Assembly: GCF_001640805.2 (NCBI RefSeq) | Contig: NC_066843.1 | Span: 10,689,686-10,753,685, forward strand | Direction of reading: 5' to 3' | DNA from: Lates calcarifer | Taxonomy: Eukaryota; Chordata; Actinopteri; Centropomidae | DNA: 64,000 nt | Part shown: positions 38,264 to 49,174 of the stretch, piece after piece | Layout: each line of letters starts with the position of its first letter | Position numbering within the stretch: the first letter of the stretch is position 1 | The notes under the pieces: model-generated | Told to the model about the DNA's origin: nothing | Databases searched by the model: none | Seen by the model: only the letters and a program-made list of their open reading frames with translations | Translations under genes and position numbers: made by a program

Positions 38264-39754
38264 TTCAGCAGCTGATCGCATATCTGAAAGAAACAAGAAA
38301 GCCAAGACAAAAGTGATCAGAGAATTCAGGAAAAAAAGCAAGATTAAGGTGAGCTACATAGACTGACAGAAAATGTAAGACAAAGATTGTCTACAGTGAC
38401 AAGCTTGCATCAAAATCAAAGCCCTTTTTTTCAGAAACACTTCAGTGAGGACTGTTTCAAAGTGTTCACAGTGAGCTCCACAGAGTTTCCAGAAGGGAAA
38501 CGTCTGAAGCCAGAAGAAACTGGTAGGTGAAGTCTCCATGACAGAAAATGTGGAGCTCAAATACATATTTACTTTAAGCACTTTATTTCAAATAAGAATG
38601 ACTTATAATTTAAAGAAAAATATGTAAAATACAAACTAAATTTCCATTTTACAGAAATACCCCAACTTCAGGAATTTCTGCAAGATCTCAATGACTGTCA
38701 CTCAGAGACATTAAACTATGTGTCTGGAGCTTACGGGATTCTGTCTCTGATTCAAGGGGCAAGATGCAGAGAAGAGGTAGGTCACATAACAAATTCATGT
38801 CAAATATGTTAACTACACTCACTGCATTGAAAGTATGGATATGTCAAATGCCTGGCTTCTTACTGACTTGTGGAGTAACTATGTTTTAATGTCAATTAAA
38901 TACTGAAAGAGTCCACATGAAATGTCACTTATAAAAAATTTTAGCCTTAAAGGTAGTTGAAGTTTTAGTTACTTCAGAGAGGCTGCATAACCACAGTAAT
39001 TAAAGGGCTGTCATACACATGACCAACAGAATTTCATAAATAAACCTGTGTTTGATTTCAGGCTGGCATAAAAACAGATGTGTGTGCAAAGCTTGAAGCA
39101 ACCATGAAACATGAACTTGATAGAGTCCGAAAACCCATGGAAGAGGCTTATGAGGCTTTTGAAAAATGTCTTGTTGAGGGGGTTGAAAAATCAAAAAGTT
39201 GATGTGAAGGAAACTTGAAGTCCATCTTACATCCTGTATGTATTTTGATTAGACTTTGATTGAAGCAATTGATCTTGCACTTAATACGAATATGTCTTTA
39301 AAGATGTATGTTCCTGTTTTGTTTCAGAAAAACAAATCAAATGCAGCTTTTCACAGGACACTGAGGTGTATAGTTGAGAAAAAAGGCACCCACAAACCAA
39401 AAAAAGGGAAGCAAATAAATATCAACATGAAGTTAAGTTCATGCCTGACTAACAGCATTGATGAAAACTTCAGGAGGACCTTCCCGTAAGAAATGACTTA
39501 ATGAAGACACAAAAGCTTTTGTTGGAACATTTACAAACTCCAGAGGATGTCTAGAATTAACAAATTCTACTTTATTCAATTAATCCATATTACATAATAA
39601 TTATACAAAACATTTCAACTTGTAAACATTTTTCAGAAATGACGCAAAATGTGGACCATTCAACGGAGTCATCAAAACATTTTCACTTGACACACAGAAG
39701 TTGATTCCAAAGTATAAAGATGTCGAACTGCAACTGATTTTTCTTCAGACAGAG
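38264..39754 (+). pseudogene. Partial SLIP-GC-like GTPase fragment, exons 13-18 only (copy 1)
   Basis: Six exons corresponding to exons 13-18 of gene A: 38264-38348, 38435-38522, 38655-38776, 39062-39235, 39328-39485, 39637-39754. Splice sites are intact, but the SAM and GTPase-core exons 1-12 are absent upstream and exons 19-24 are absent downstream before the next unit begins. Exon 16 carries a nonsense codon TGA at 39,200-39,202 where genes A and B have TCA (Ser). Exon 13 is three codons shorter than in A or B. Exons 13-14 are unlike gene A, while exons 15-18 and their introns are almost identical to A, so the fragment is a mosaic. It cannot encode a GTPase. Confidence 0.9.
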
Positions 39755-39880
39755 GTAAAACACCAGAATATTATCATCCTACCCATTAGTCTCTTATCAA
39801 ACAGTTTAATTAAACACATATCTCTCTCTGTCTCACTTGATTCTCACCAAATTTATTTGAGACTTGCACATGTGTAACTC

Positions 39881-42589
39881 TCTTCTGTTGATGCATGGAC
39901 CAGGAAGTTATCTAATGACATGCACACCCAGAACGAACATGTTTTGACATGCAAACAGCTGTACTGAGAAAAACACCACAACCTCACCACACAAAAGTTA
40001 GAACTGTTACGTCAATATGAAGATCCTGAGAAAGTTCAGTTCAGTTCACTCAAATTACAAGAGAACATGCTATATTTTTCCATTTAAACCTATATTATAT
40101 ATACTTATATAAGTATATAGTTTCAGTTTTATCTGATTTCCCTCTCACCTGTATTTTACAGGAACCACAGTCTTATGAAGAAATTGTGCCTTTAAAAACT
40201 GTTTACAGTAAATAATCAGTGGCTTGTCCTGAGTAATGACACACTCTTTATGGAAACATATTGTTGCTGTTGACTTTTTCAGCTGTAATGTTGTAATATG
40301 AGAGGTTTTTTCATCAAAGTTACCAAACCAGTTTTAAAACATGACAGTGACGTGAATGAGTCAGTGTGATCTCTGAATAGCTCCTCCATCTGCAGCTTAC
40401 TTATGAAATACAGTTGTGTTTTCTTCTAATACAAACAATACAAAAAGTCAATAGAAACTGGTCAGTGGTCTCTATTTTTACTTTACCAAAGAGAACCTTT
40501 GCTGCTTTTCCTGACATGTTGCAGACATGGTTCTTTAGAGCAGCACAGCAGTAAAGAGAGTGAAAGTGACCAAACAAGTTGTCATTAAAAATGTATGACC
40601 ACCATCTATAAATCAACTGACTGACAACAATTAATGATACAGTCACAGCACAATCTTCTCAACCTTTCAACTAAACATTATATAGAGAACATTGTTACAT
40701 CAGCCACCAGCTCTACCAGTTAATCAAGTCTATACAGATCAGTTTGAAAATTTCCTTGTGCCAACCCATGAACTGCAGGTTGATACAAACAGTTAATTTC
40801 AACTTGTTTATTGTGACGATTGTGCCATCATATGTCTTGTTTTACTGACTAATTACCACTTCAGTAACTTGAGTTGATGACACATCCGCGAGCGTGACAG
40901 GGAATCATCAGAAATCCTTACCTGACTTACTGTAGAATGTGCCACTTGATAAAAAAAAGTCTTTGCTTTTAGTTCAGCAGCTGATCGCATATCTGAAAGA
41001 AACAAGAAAGCCAAGACAAAAGTGATCAGAGAATTCAGGAAAAAAAGCAAGATTAAGGTGAGCTACATAGACTGACAGAAAATGTAAGACAAAGATTGTC
41101 TACAGTGACAAGCTTGCATCAAAATCAAAGCCCTTTTTTTCAGAAACACTTCAGTGAGGACTGTTTCAAAGTGTTCACAGTGAGCTCCACAGAGTTTCCA
41201 GAAGGGAAACGTCTGAAGCCAGAAGAAACTGGTAGGTGAAGTCTCCATGACAGAAAATGTGGAGCTCAAATACATATTTACTTTAAGCACTTTATTTCAA
41301 ATAAGAATGACTTATAATTTAAAGAAAAATATGTAAAATACAAACTAAATTTCCATTTTACAGAAATACCCCAACTTCAGGAATTTCTGCAAGATCTCAA
41401 TGACTGTCACTCAGAGACATTAAACTATGTGTCTGGAGCTTACGGGATTCTGTCTCTGATTCAAGGGGCAAGATGCAGAGAAGAGGTAGGTCACATAACA
41501 AATTCATGTCAAATATGTTAACTACACTCACTGCATTGAAAGTATGGATATGTCAAATGCCTGGCTTCTTACTGACTTGTGGAGTAACTATGTTTTAATG
41601 TCAATTAAATACTGAAAGAGTCCACATGAAATGTCACTTATAAAAAATTTTAGCCTTAAAGGTAGTTGAAGTTTTAGTTACTTCAGAGAGGCTGCATAAC
41701 CACAGTAATTAAAGGGCAGTCATACACATGACCAACAGAATTTCATAAATAAACCTGTGTTTGATTTCAGGCTGGCATAAAAACAGATGTGTGTGCAAAG
41801 CTTGAAGCAACCATGAAACATGAACTTGATAGAGTCCGAAAACCCATGGAAGAGGCTTATGAGGCTTTTGAAAAATGTCTTGTTGAGGGGGTTGAAAAAT
41901 CAAAAAGTTGATGTGAAGGAAACTTGAAGTCCATCTTACATCCTGTATGTATTTTGATTAGACTTTGATTGAAGCAATTGATCTTGCACTTAATACGAAT
42001 ATGTCTTTAAAGATGTATGTTCCTGTTTTGTTTCAGAAAAACAAATCAAATGCAGCTTTTCACAGGACACTGAGGTGTATAGTTGAGAAAAAAGGCACCC
42101 ACAAACCAAAAAAAGGGAAGCAAATAAATATCAACATGAAGTTAAGTTCATGCCTGACTAACAGCATTGATGAAAACTTCAGGAGGACCTTCCCGTAAGA
42201 AATGACTTAATGAAGACACAAAAGCTTTTGTTGGAACATTTACAAACTCCAGAGGATGTCTAGAATTAACAAATTCTACTTTATTCAATTAATCCATATT
42301 ACATAATAATTATACAAAACATTTCAACTTGTAAACATTTTTCAGAAATGACGCAAAATGTGGACCATTCAACGGAGTCATCAAAACATTTTCACTTGAC
42401 ACACAGAAGTTGATTCCAAAGTATAAAGATGTCGAACTGCAACTGATTTTTCTTCAGACAGAGGTAAAACACCAGAATATTATCATCCTACCCATTAGTC
42501 TCTTATCAAACAGTTTAATTAAACACATATCTCTCTCTGTCTCACTTGATTCTCACCAAATTTATTTGAGACTTGCACATGTGTAACTC
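39881..42589. repeat. Tandem unit U2 (about 2.71 kb), second copy
   Basis: Second copy of the unit described at 37,171. At its right edge the sequence continues with 'CTATCTCTGCCAGTCAGCC', the normal continuation of intron 18 as in gene A (31,170), so U2 is the copy still joined to the downstream exons 19-24. Confidence 0.9.
40162..40215 (+). other. Candidate orphan terminal exon, second copy
   Basis: Identical 17-codon frame plus acceptor as at 37,453-37,506, carried by the 2.71-kb duplication. It gives no independent evidence of selection because the duplication is so recent. Confidence 0.25.
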
Positions 42590-42794
42590 CTATCTCTGCC
42601 AGTCAGCCAATCATTTGGCAGCAGTACAGAGCATTAAAACATGTAGATACAGGTCAGGAGCTGTATCCACATGATTAGATACATCTAATCATCTAGATAC
42701 ACGATTAGCTGTATCTAACTATAAACATTAAATGTTTTTAATTTACGAATGGGGATATATAAACATTTTTTGTCTATAGTCTGAGTGGGCAAAA

Positions 42795-43246
42795 TATACA
42801 CTCAACAGCCTCTTTATTAGGTACACCTGTTAATTAATGCAAATGTCTAATCAGCCATTCACATGGCAGCAACTCAATGTATTTAAGCATGTACACATGG
42901 TCAAGATAATCTGCTGAAGTTCAAATCGAGCATCAAAATGGGGAAGAAAGGTGATTTAAGTGACTTTGAATGTGGCTGGTTGTTGGTGCCAGATGGGCTG
43001 GTCTGAGTAGTTCAGAAATTACTGATCTACAGGGATCTACAATAGAGCTCCTTTGGGATGTGGTGGAATGGGAGATTCACATCATGGATGTGCAAATACT
43101 ATGTCATTATGGACCAAAATCTCTGAGGAATGTTTCCAGCACCTTGTTGAATCTATGCCATGAAGAGCTAAGGCAGTGCTGAAGGCAAAAGGGTTCCAAC
43201 CCGGTACTTGCCAGGTGTAACTGATAAACTGACTAGTGAGTGTATA
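42795..43246 (+). mobile_element. Tc1-like element relic in intron 18 of the pseudogene (middle deleted)
   Basis: Same insertion as 31,463-32,106 in gene A. Here the 5' part survives, including 'GGGGAAGAAAGGTGATTTAA' and 'GCCAGATGGGCTGGTCTGAG', which encode the N-terminal transposase region. The middle is lost: 'CTGATCTACAGGGA' is joined directly to 'TCTACAATAGAGCTCC'. The right inverted-repeat end is kept. Confidence 0.8.
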
Positions 43247-43530
43247 TCCACCCCCACCAGGTGGAAAATAGGCTGCAAATCTGTTTAAATAATTCACTGC
43301 TTTTGAGGTAAAATAAGTTTTTTTTTTTGTTTTTTTTAGTTTGTTTTTTATGAAAAAAGAATAGCCTTATTCAAATTACCTTGTTTGTTTGTTTGTTCAT
43401 ACTTTATGTTTTCTCTTTAAGGAGGAAAAAATTAAGACAAGAGTCAACAAAATTATCCAGGAAAGTAAGAAAACAATTTACAACAGTCTGATCGAGACAA
43501 TCGAGAAAGAAATGCAAGACTGCTACACAA

Positions 43531-43585
43531 GTATATATATATATATATATCTTCTGTATTACTTTACTAGTATTACTTTCTGTAT

Positions 43586-43634
<49 letters not shown>
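43531..43634. repeat. (TA)n microsatellite expansion in intron 19 of the pseudogene
   Basis: Two TA tracts separated by a short unit. Gene A has only a short TATATATATA at the same place (about 32,410). The tract begins at the donor itself, changing it from GTAATA to GTATAT. Confidence 0.9.
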
Positions 43635-43639
<5 letters not shown>

Positions 43640-45335
43640 CCTGTCATCATAATAATAGACATGTACATTCATCATGACTGTGCAGACATTTGACAACTTT
43701 TTCCTGTTTTATTGTAGAAGCAGCAAAATTTACAGGACAGGACACGCTGAAAAACATGAGGGACACTATTGAGAAGCATGTACATGACTCAAAGGACACT
43801 ATGTTTGACATGGCCAAAAATCTGCACATCTTTATCTTTGTCCAAGATTGTAGTTCATCATCTACATGAAGGTGTTTTCTGTATTAAAGTATTGTATGTA
43901 TTAAAGAGGAATATACACCACTCTAAAAGTTGCTTTTGCTACTTAAACACTGCAGTCACTGTCATAGATGTGCAAATATTGTTATTATTCTAAAACACAA
44001 ATCTGCCTATATGAATGAACCATTTTGCCCGGTCTCAACACACATCTAAACCATTAATTCATGTATGATTCAGTTAATCTTTAACACAATATTTGGTTGC
44101 GTGAGTGATAAGTAACAATGGGTTGTTTTGATGCTGGATTAGACGTTCATCCTGGAGGAACTGGAGAGAACTCTGAAGGGATCAATTGAGCTGTCACTCA
44201 AAACAGATGATCACTCAATCCCAGGTACAGAACATTTCAAAACAAAAGCATCGATCACCAGCAATTTTGTAAATATATAATTAATATTTATAAATAAACA
44301 GGTTTCCAATTTATTTTACCTTTTAAAAGATTTTTCATTAGAGCTTGGCATGGTGAAGAGATATTATGATGAACTGAAGTCCTGCATGGATGAAGAAATG
44401 TCATCAGTAAGGTAAAACTTTTGTTTGTGTCTACATAATGAGTTTTAAAGGGCCTTAATTATGAGATATTTTTGTTCTGAACAATAATTAATGACACTTT
44501 TAATTACATGTGTGCTGATTCACCCGGTCCAGCAGCTGCACTGAGTCCATGACATGGGAACAGGTACGTTCTAGTCAAACTCTTTATCCAAACCAAGGAT
44601 GCGCCAACAGGCGATGGGATTTTGTTTTCCAGTGTGAACAGCTGTCCTCACATTTGTAGTTCAGTGTTAAGTAATGGTTGATGAGACAGTTCTTTATCAT
44701 TGCTGTTTATCTCTCTGGTAGGTGTTTTAGATTTGCTCAGTGGAAAGAAACAGCAGAGGCCTGATCACCTACTGAATGTCCCCGCAGACATGAGGTCTCT
44801 GGATTTGTGCGCAGCTATTTTTATCAAGTTATTATCTTTGTTCTCTTTGAGTGGTGGTTTGTTATGTACTTTGACTTTGTTTTTTTGTGAATTAATGTAG
44901 AGAGATTTTAGATTTTTTTGGTCTGATATTATTGACATTAACTGATGATAGAACAGAGGCAGGTGGCTGACATGTGAAGGTCTACATGGTACTGGTCTCT
45001 GCCAATGCCCCAGAGGCTTTGTGTTTTTAATGATTTAATAGTTTTTTTTTTCTGTCCATGACTTTATTTTGTGACTCAAGTGTTTGATGATTGGGATAGG
45101 AGTACCACTGATTATATGGCTGTTTAAATGAAACCTTGAACCTTGAATAAATGATTTGATTGTGGGTTGGATTTCTCAAGTAATGATCTTGAATCACTAT
45201 TTCTCCACCATGTTTAAGGAAAACACTTTTGCTTACAGGAAAATAATGTTTTTTATGTGTGTTCATGTGAGAAATAGAAGAAGAGAGAAAAGTCTTTTTA
45301 GTCATTTAGTTATATACAACTTATTATTTTACTAT

Positions 45336-45713
45336 TGTGGTAAATTAGATGGTGATGATGTGAAGATGATGAAGAGAAGATCTCCGCTGACACTGTCTTA
45401 CTTGCATATAGAAGTTTATTGCAAAGAAGTCCAGCATCAAAACAAGCAGTGCAGTAACTTGTGAGAGGATCCGAGCCAATATGGATCTCTCTCCCAACAG
45501 CTCTCAACATCAGTATATATATATATTAGTCATCTTTACGATTTATAGCGAGACATCGGGCTCTCACTCAATGACCTCACTTTTCCAAGAGACAGAGAGA
45601 AGGGAGGAAAGGCCCTCTCCCTGTTCCTTATATGTATATGTTCATGGCTACTAACCTAAACATGAACCCAAAGAGTAGAAAGTAAAAGTAAAAGTAAGAA
45701 CAGATTCTGAATG
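45336..45713 (-). mobile_element. Antisense LTR fragment in the pseudogene 3' region
   Basis: Duplicate of the LTR fragment at 34,233-34,609, carried along by the segmental duplication with only a few substitutions. Its presence in both copies dates the insertion before the duplication. Confidence 0.75.
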
Positions 45714-45857
45714 CAAAACTGTATTTGATATTATCCAGTGAACCTCAATAAAGTTAATTTTTGAGTGAAATGTGCCACATGTGGTTTAGTTTCATAGGTT
45801 CATATTTAGAATGTTGTTTTAAAAAAAGTCCTAAAACCTGATTTTTCCAACCTTGTT

Positions 45858-46375
45858 CTTGCCTATGTCTTACCTAACAGTCCTAATGTCAAGTTGGTTT
45901 TATTAATCATCACAAATCACAAATTTACCTCAGGGGCCTTTACAATCTGTACAAAATACAACACCCTCTGTCCTTTAACCCTTATTTTGAGTAAGGAAAC
46001 CACCCTAAAACACTCTTAAAGTGGGAAAAAATTGAAAAAAAAGGAAGGAGAAAGAACATAGCAGCGATTCCTTTTACAGAATGGACAGACACACAATAGA
46101 TGTGTGTACAACATAGTAACTTTGCAGAAAAGGCAATCAGGACAACAAAATTATAGGCAGACTGTAAACATAGTACACATAGTAAACAACGTATTTTTAG
46201 TTACATTCACCACATTATGTTTCTTACTCCTCTTCCACACATTTTTCCAGGAGCTATTTAAAATTAACTTATATTGAACTTATAACTTAGTGTCATTTTG
46301 TGTCCAAGCAATTGTAATTATATAGTTATTTTGAAATTAATTATACGGTACTAGTTTAGGCATGTAAATTAGTCA
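45858..46375. other. Ancestral 3' flank retained here, deleted after gene A
   Basis: This stretch of about 520 bp ('GCCTATGTCTTACCTAACAGTCCTAA...') is absent at 34,748 in the gene A flank but is related to 60,783-61,400 downstream of gene B ('GTCTTACCTAAGATTCCTAA', 'ATGTGTGTACA', 'TTTTTCCAGGA'). It is therefore ancestral flank that gene A lost. No coding content seen. Confidence 0.7.
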
Positions 46376-46592
46376 TATGTGTCAAAACAGAATTTGTAAA
46401 TAGATGCATGTATGCAGATTTGTACACACACACATACAATTTTAGCTTTGACTCTAAACAGTTTAATTGTGTTACAATCGTTTTTGTACCTAGGACTCAT
46501 TGGGTGGATTGTCCTGCTGAAATGAAGTCAGATCTCAATGTATTTTTTTATGCAGCACAGTTCACCCAAATTACTTAAATACATACACTCAT

Positions 46593-47283
46593 TATCATGG
46601 ACATCTGTATACCTGATTGTTCGTGCAATTATTCCATCAGTTAATCATGTGACAACAATGCAATACAGAAATCATGAAGATACAGGTCAGGAGGATAATG
46701 TTCACATTGAACACAAGAATTGAGGAAAATGTGATCAAAATGTGTGTCAGTCTCTGGAGCAACTCATGAAGGTGTTAAAAACAAACAACATCCAGAGAAC
46801 GGCAGTCCCAAAGACAGAAACAATGAACCTGTTCAGTGGGCACAGATTCACCAAAACTGGACAGTTGAAGACAGGAGAAGTAGCCAGGTCTGAGGAAATC
46901 TGGATTTCTACTGGGGTTCGAAAATAGTAGAATGGGAATTTGGTATTAACAACATGAATCCATGGACCCAACCTGTCTTGTATCAACAGTCCAGTCTGGT
47001 GGTGGTGGTGGTGTAACGGTGTGGGCAAAGTTTTCTTGGCACACTTGGCCACAGTTTGCTGTCTTCTAATGGCTACTTCCAGCACCATTATACACCATGT
47101 CACAAAGCATGTCAGATCTGAAAACCTTTGCAATGTGGTAGAACATAAGACTAGCAGCATGAATATCTGCACAGATTATGTGAAGTGATCATGTCTACAT
47201 GGACCAGTATCTCAAACAAATATTTCTAGCATCTCGTGGAATTCATGCCATGAAAAATTGAGAGCAAACAGAGCAAACGTATG
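46593..47283 (+). mobile_element. Tc1-like relic, duplicated copy
   Basis: Near-identical duplicate of 34,970-35,660, part of the segmental duplication. Same broken frames and same glycine-encoding GGTGGT run. Confidence 0.75.
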
Positions 47284-47984
47284 AGACAAAACACAGAGTC
47301 CGCACCTGTGAAATGTTTTGACTTAAATACAAGAAGGTGTGTCTATAGCTGGTCAGTATGTATGCAATGTCTTTGTGTGAGAGTGAAACACAAACTACAA
47401 ACAAATGACAGATCAGTTCAGATCAGAGGAAGAGAGGGAGAGGCTGCTCAGGTGTGTTGTATCTCTGAAAAGGTTTCGGTTCCACCCACCAATATCCTGG
47501 AACAAAGGACAAATACAACCAGGAAAGATAATATCGAGCCAACCCTGAGGCCGTCACACTAACTGAGTGCTCAGTGTGTTTTTCCATTTACACCAAGTGG
47601 TTGTTGGCCAAGTAGACTGTTTAGTTTTATTTTATAAGTCTTTCTCTCAACTGTTGATAATCTCACATCCCTGTCAACTGTAAAATCTGTTCAAATAGTT
47701 ATAACCTGACATGTTAGGCTTTCAGAGTCAATATGTGGAACGTTTGAGACTCCTCCCCTGTATAAAGGGTATCTCCAACCTTTACCTCCCCTCAGTGATG
47801 CATAGAAGAGGTAAGCAACACTGTGGTGGTAGGTTAATAAGTTTACTTGCTAGTTTAAACTTACTGGGTAGTATGCTAACATATTCCTGTGTCATTTAAT
47901 TTGTGGAGAAGCTCAAGTTACATGATCACAAGTGACTGGAGGATTTTGTTGTTTACTTCTTTTGTTGGAATGTTTTCTGTGTTA

Positions 47985-48431
47985 TGTAGTATACAGGATG
48001 TTTTATGTATGTTTTTGTCTTTTTGGAATGTCTGAGGGTTTCTAGATGTTTTCACTTTTTACGAGTTTCCTATGTTTAAGTTAGCCTTTGGGGTTCATGT
48101 TTAGGATAAGAGTTAAGAATGTGACCCCCAGACTAGTAGGGGTTAAAGGTGAGGGTTTCCTCTCACCCATCTTCTTCCTCTTGACAGTGAAGGCATTGAA
48201 TAAGGTCCAGATGTCTCCTATGAACCATGTAAACAACCAATGTATATACACTGGTGTTTAGAGCTGTTAGGTAGGGAGATCCATATTGGCTCGGATCCTC
48301 TCACAGGCTACTGCAGTGCTTGTCCGATGCTGAACTACTTTGTAATAAACTCCTATATACAAGTAAGTCAGTGTCAGCTGAGATCTTCTCTTCATCATCT
48401 TCACGTCAACATCATCATCTAATATACCACA
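47985..48431 (+). mobile_element. Solo LTR, 447 bp, with 4-bp target-site duplication GTTA
   Basis: Starts TGTAGTATAC and ends ATACCACA (TG...CA), flanked by GTTA at 47,981-47,984 and 48,432-48,435. The paralogous segment near 36,360 shows the empty site, 'CTGTGTTACATATATTG', with a single GTTA. An internal AATAAA at 48,344-48,349 fits an LTR polyadenylation signal. No internal retroelement sequence (gag/pol) is attached, so it is a solo LTR left by recombination. Retroelement class (ERV or Ty3-type) cannot be told from the LTR alone. Confidence 0.9.
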
Positions 48432-48592
48432 GTTACATATATTGAATGCAACAAAATCTTCCCCAAGGCTGTAGAATTTGGTAGGGATGGTAGTATCCAG
48501 CTTGTCCTGAATTGTTGTTTTTGTCAGTAATTATACTTGGTACACAAATAGTTAACAGATCTTCTTCTCAGTCCTGCCTTCCTAACGCAATA

Positions 48593-49116
48593 CAGTGAAC
48601 CCTCGCTCTAACGCGGTTCACCTTACACGGCTTCGCTGTTTCGCGGATTTTTTTAGTGCAGTTTTTTATGCTTTTTTATAAGAATCTTCTTGCCCAGAAG
48701 AAAAAAGAGCACTAACAACTACCCATAACTATGTTCTTCTCTCGGAAAAAGACACCTGCACCACAGCCTTCAGTAGAAAAAGACGCTACAGCAGAGCGGA
48801 GTCAGGACAAAGAGGCACAGTCAGAGGGACTGTGAAATACGCGAGTCACAATGTGTCCAACCTCGTATTGATTATTAAAATTATTATTTTACAGTATTTC
48901 TAAAAACTATCATAGTTATTTGTAAGAAAACGTTTATATTTTTATTTCTTAAACAAATGCTTGGGCCTGAAAACAGCTTTTGATCTTTAGTTTCATTCTA
49001 TAGTACAGTATTGTATTGTATAATAATTGTAAAAAATAAAGCTGGCTACTTCACGGATTTCGCCTATCGCGGGTTCTTTTTGGAGCGTAACCCCCGCGAT
49101 AAACGAGGGTTCACTG
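48593..49116. mobile_element. Non-autonomous DNA transposon, pogo/Tigger-like, 524 bp
   Basis: Perfect 13-bp terminal inverted repeats (CAGTGAACCCTCG ... CGAGGGTTCACTG) flanked by TA duplications at 48,591-48,592 and 49,117-49,118. The unoccupied site is preserved in the gene A flank near 36,518-36,525 (CCCAATATCACTAATAGG). Subterminal 'GCGGTTCACC', 'TTCGCGGATTTT' and 'CGCGGGTTC' words are typical of vertebrate pogo/Tigger-type MITEs. It encodes no transposase. Family assignment is from the terminus and TA target only. Confidence 0.85.
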
Positions 49117-49174
49117 TATCACTAATAGGATTTACTTTGCCATTTCTTGTTAACATGTGAGATAGTACGTGCAA

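Larger units (their letters stand above)
37171..39880. repeat. Tandem unit U1 (about 2.71 kb), first copy
   Basis: The sequence from 'TCTTCTGTTGATGCATGGAC' at 37,171 restarts at 39,881 and is almost identical for the whole unit. The offset is 2,710 bp at the start and 2,709 bp after a 1-bp difference near 37,220. The unit holds a non-coding left part, a short candidate terminal exon (37,453-37,506) and GTPase exons 13-18. At the U1/U2 join, 'GTGTAACTC' of intron 18 is fused directly to 'TCTTCTGTTG', with only a 2-3 base overlap, which suggests end-joining. Confidence 0.9.
40973..44775 (+). pseudogene. 5'-truncated SLIP-GC-like GTPase pseudogene, exons 13-24 (copy 2)
   Basis: Exons 13-18 at 40973-41057, 41144-41231, 41364-41485, 41771-41944, 42037-42194 and 42346-42463; exons 19-24 at 43422-43530, 43718-about 43821 (broken), 44143-44224, 44330-44411, 44533-44563 and 44731-44775. 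There are two clear lesions. Exon 16 has the same TGA (41,909-41,911) as copy 1. A 90-bp deletion relative to gene A (A positions 32,606-32,695) removes the last 30 nt of exon 20 together with its splice donor. There is no first half: the SAM domain, P-loop, DLPG and TKSD are all absent. The last exons are otherwise almost identical to gene A, so the loss is recent. A truncated or non-coding transcript is possible. Confidence 0.9.
42590..49174. repeat. Segmental duplicate of gene A 3' half and flank
   Basis: Closely matches 31,160-36,573 and, with U2, extends the match back to gene A exon 15 (29,929). Differences are mostly indels: reciprocal deletions in an intron-18 Tc1 relic, the exon-20 deletion, a TA expansion in intron 19, about 520 bp retained here but missing after 34,748 in A, a solo LTR and a MITE. 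Homology ends near 'GATAGTAC(A/G)TGCAA' (36,573 / 49,174). Confidence 0.85.
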
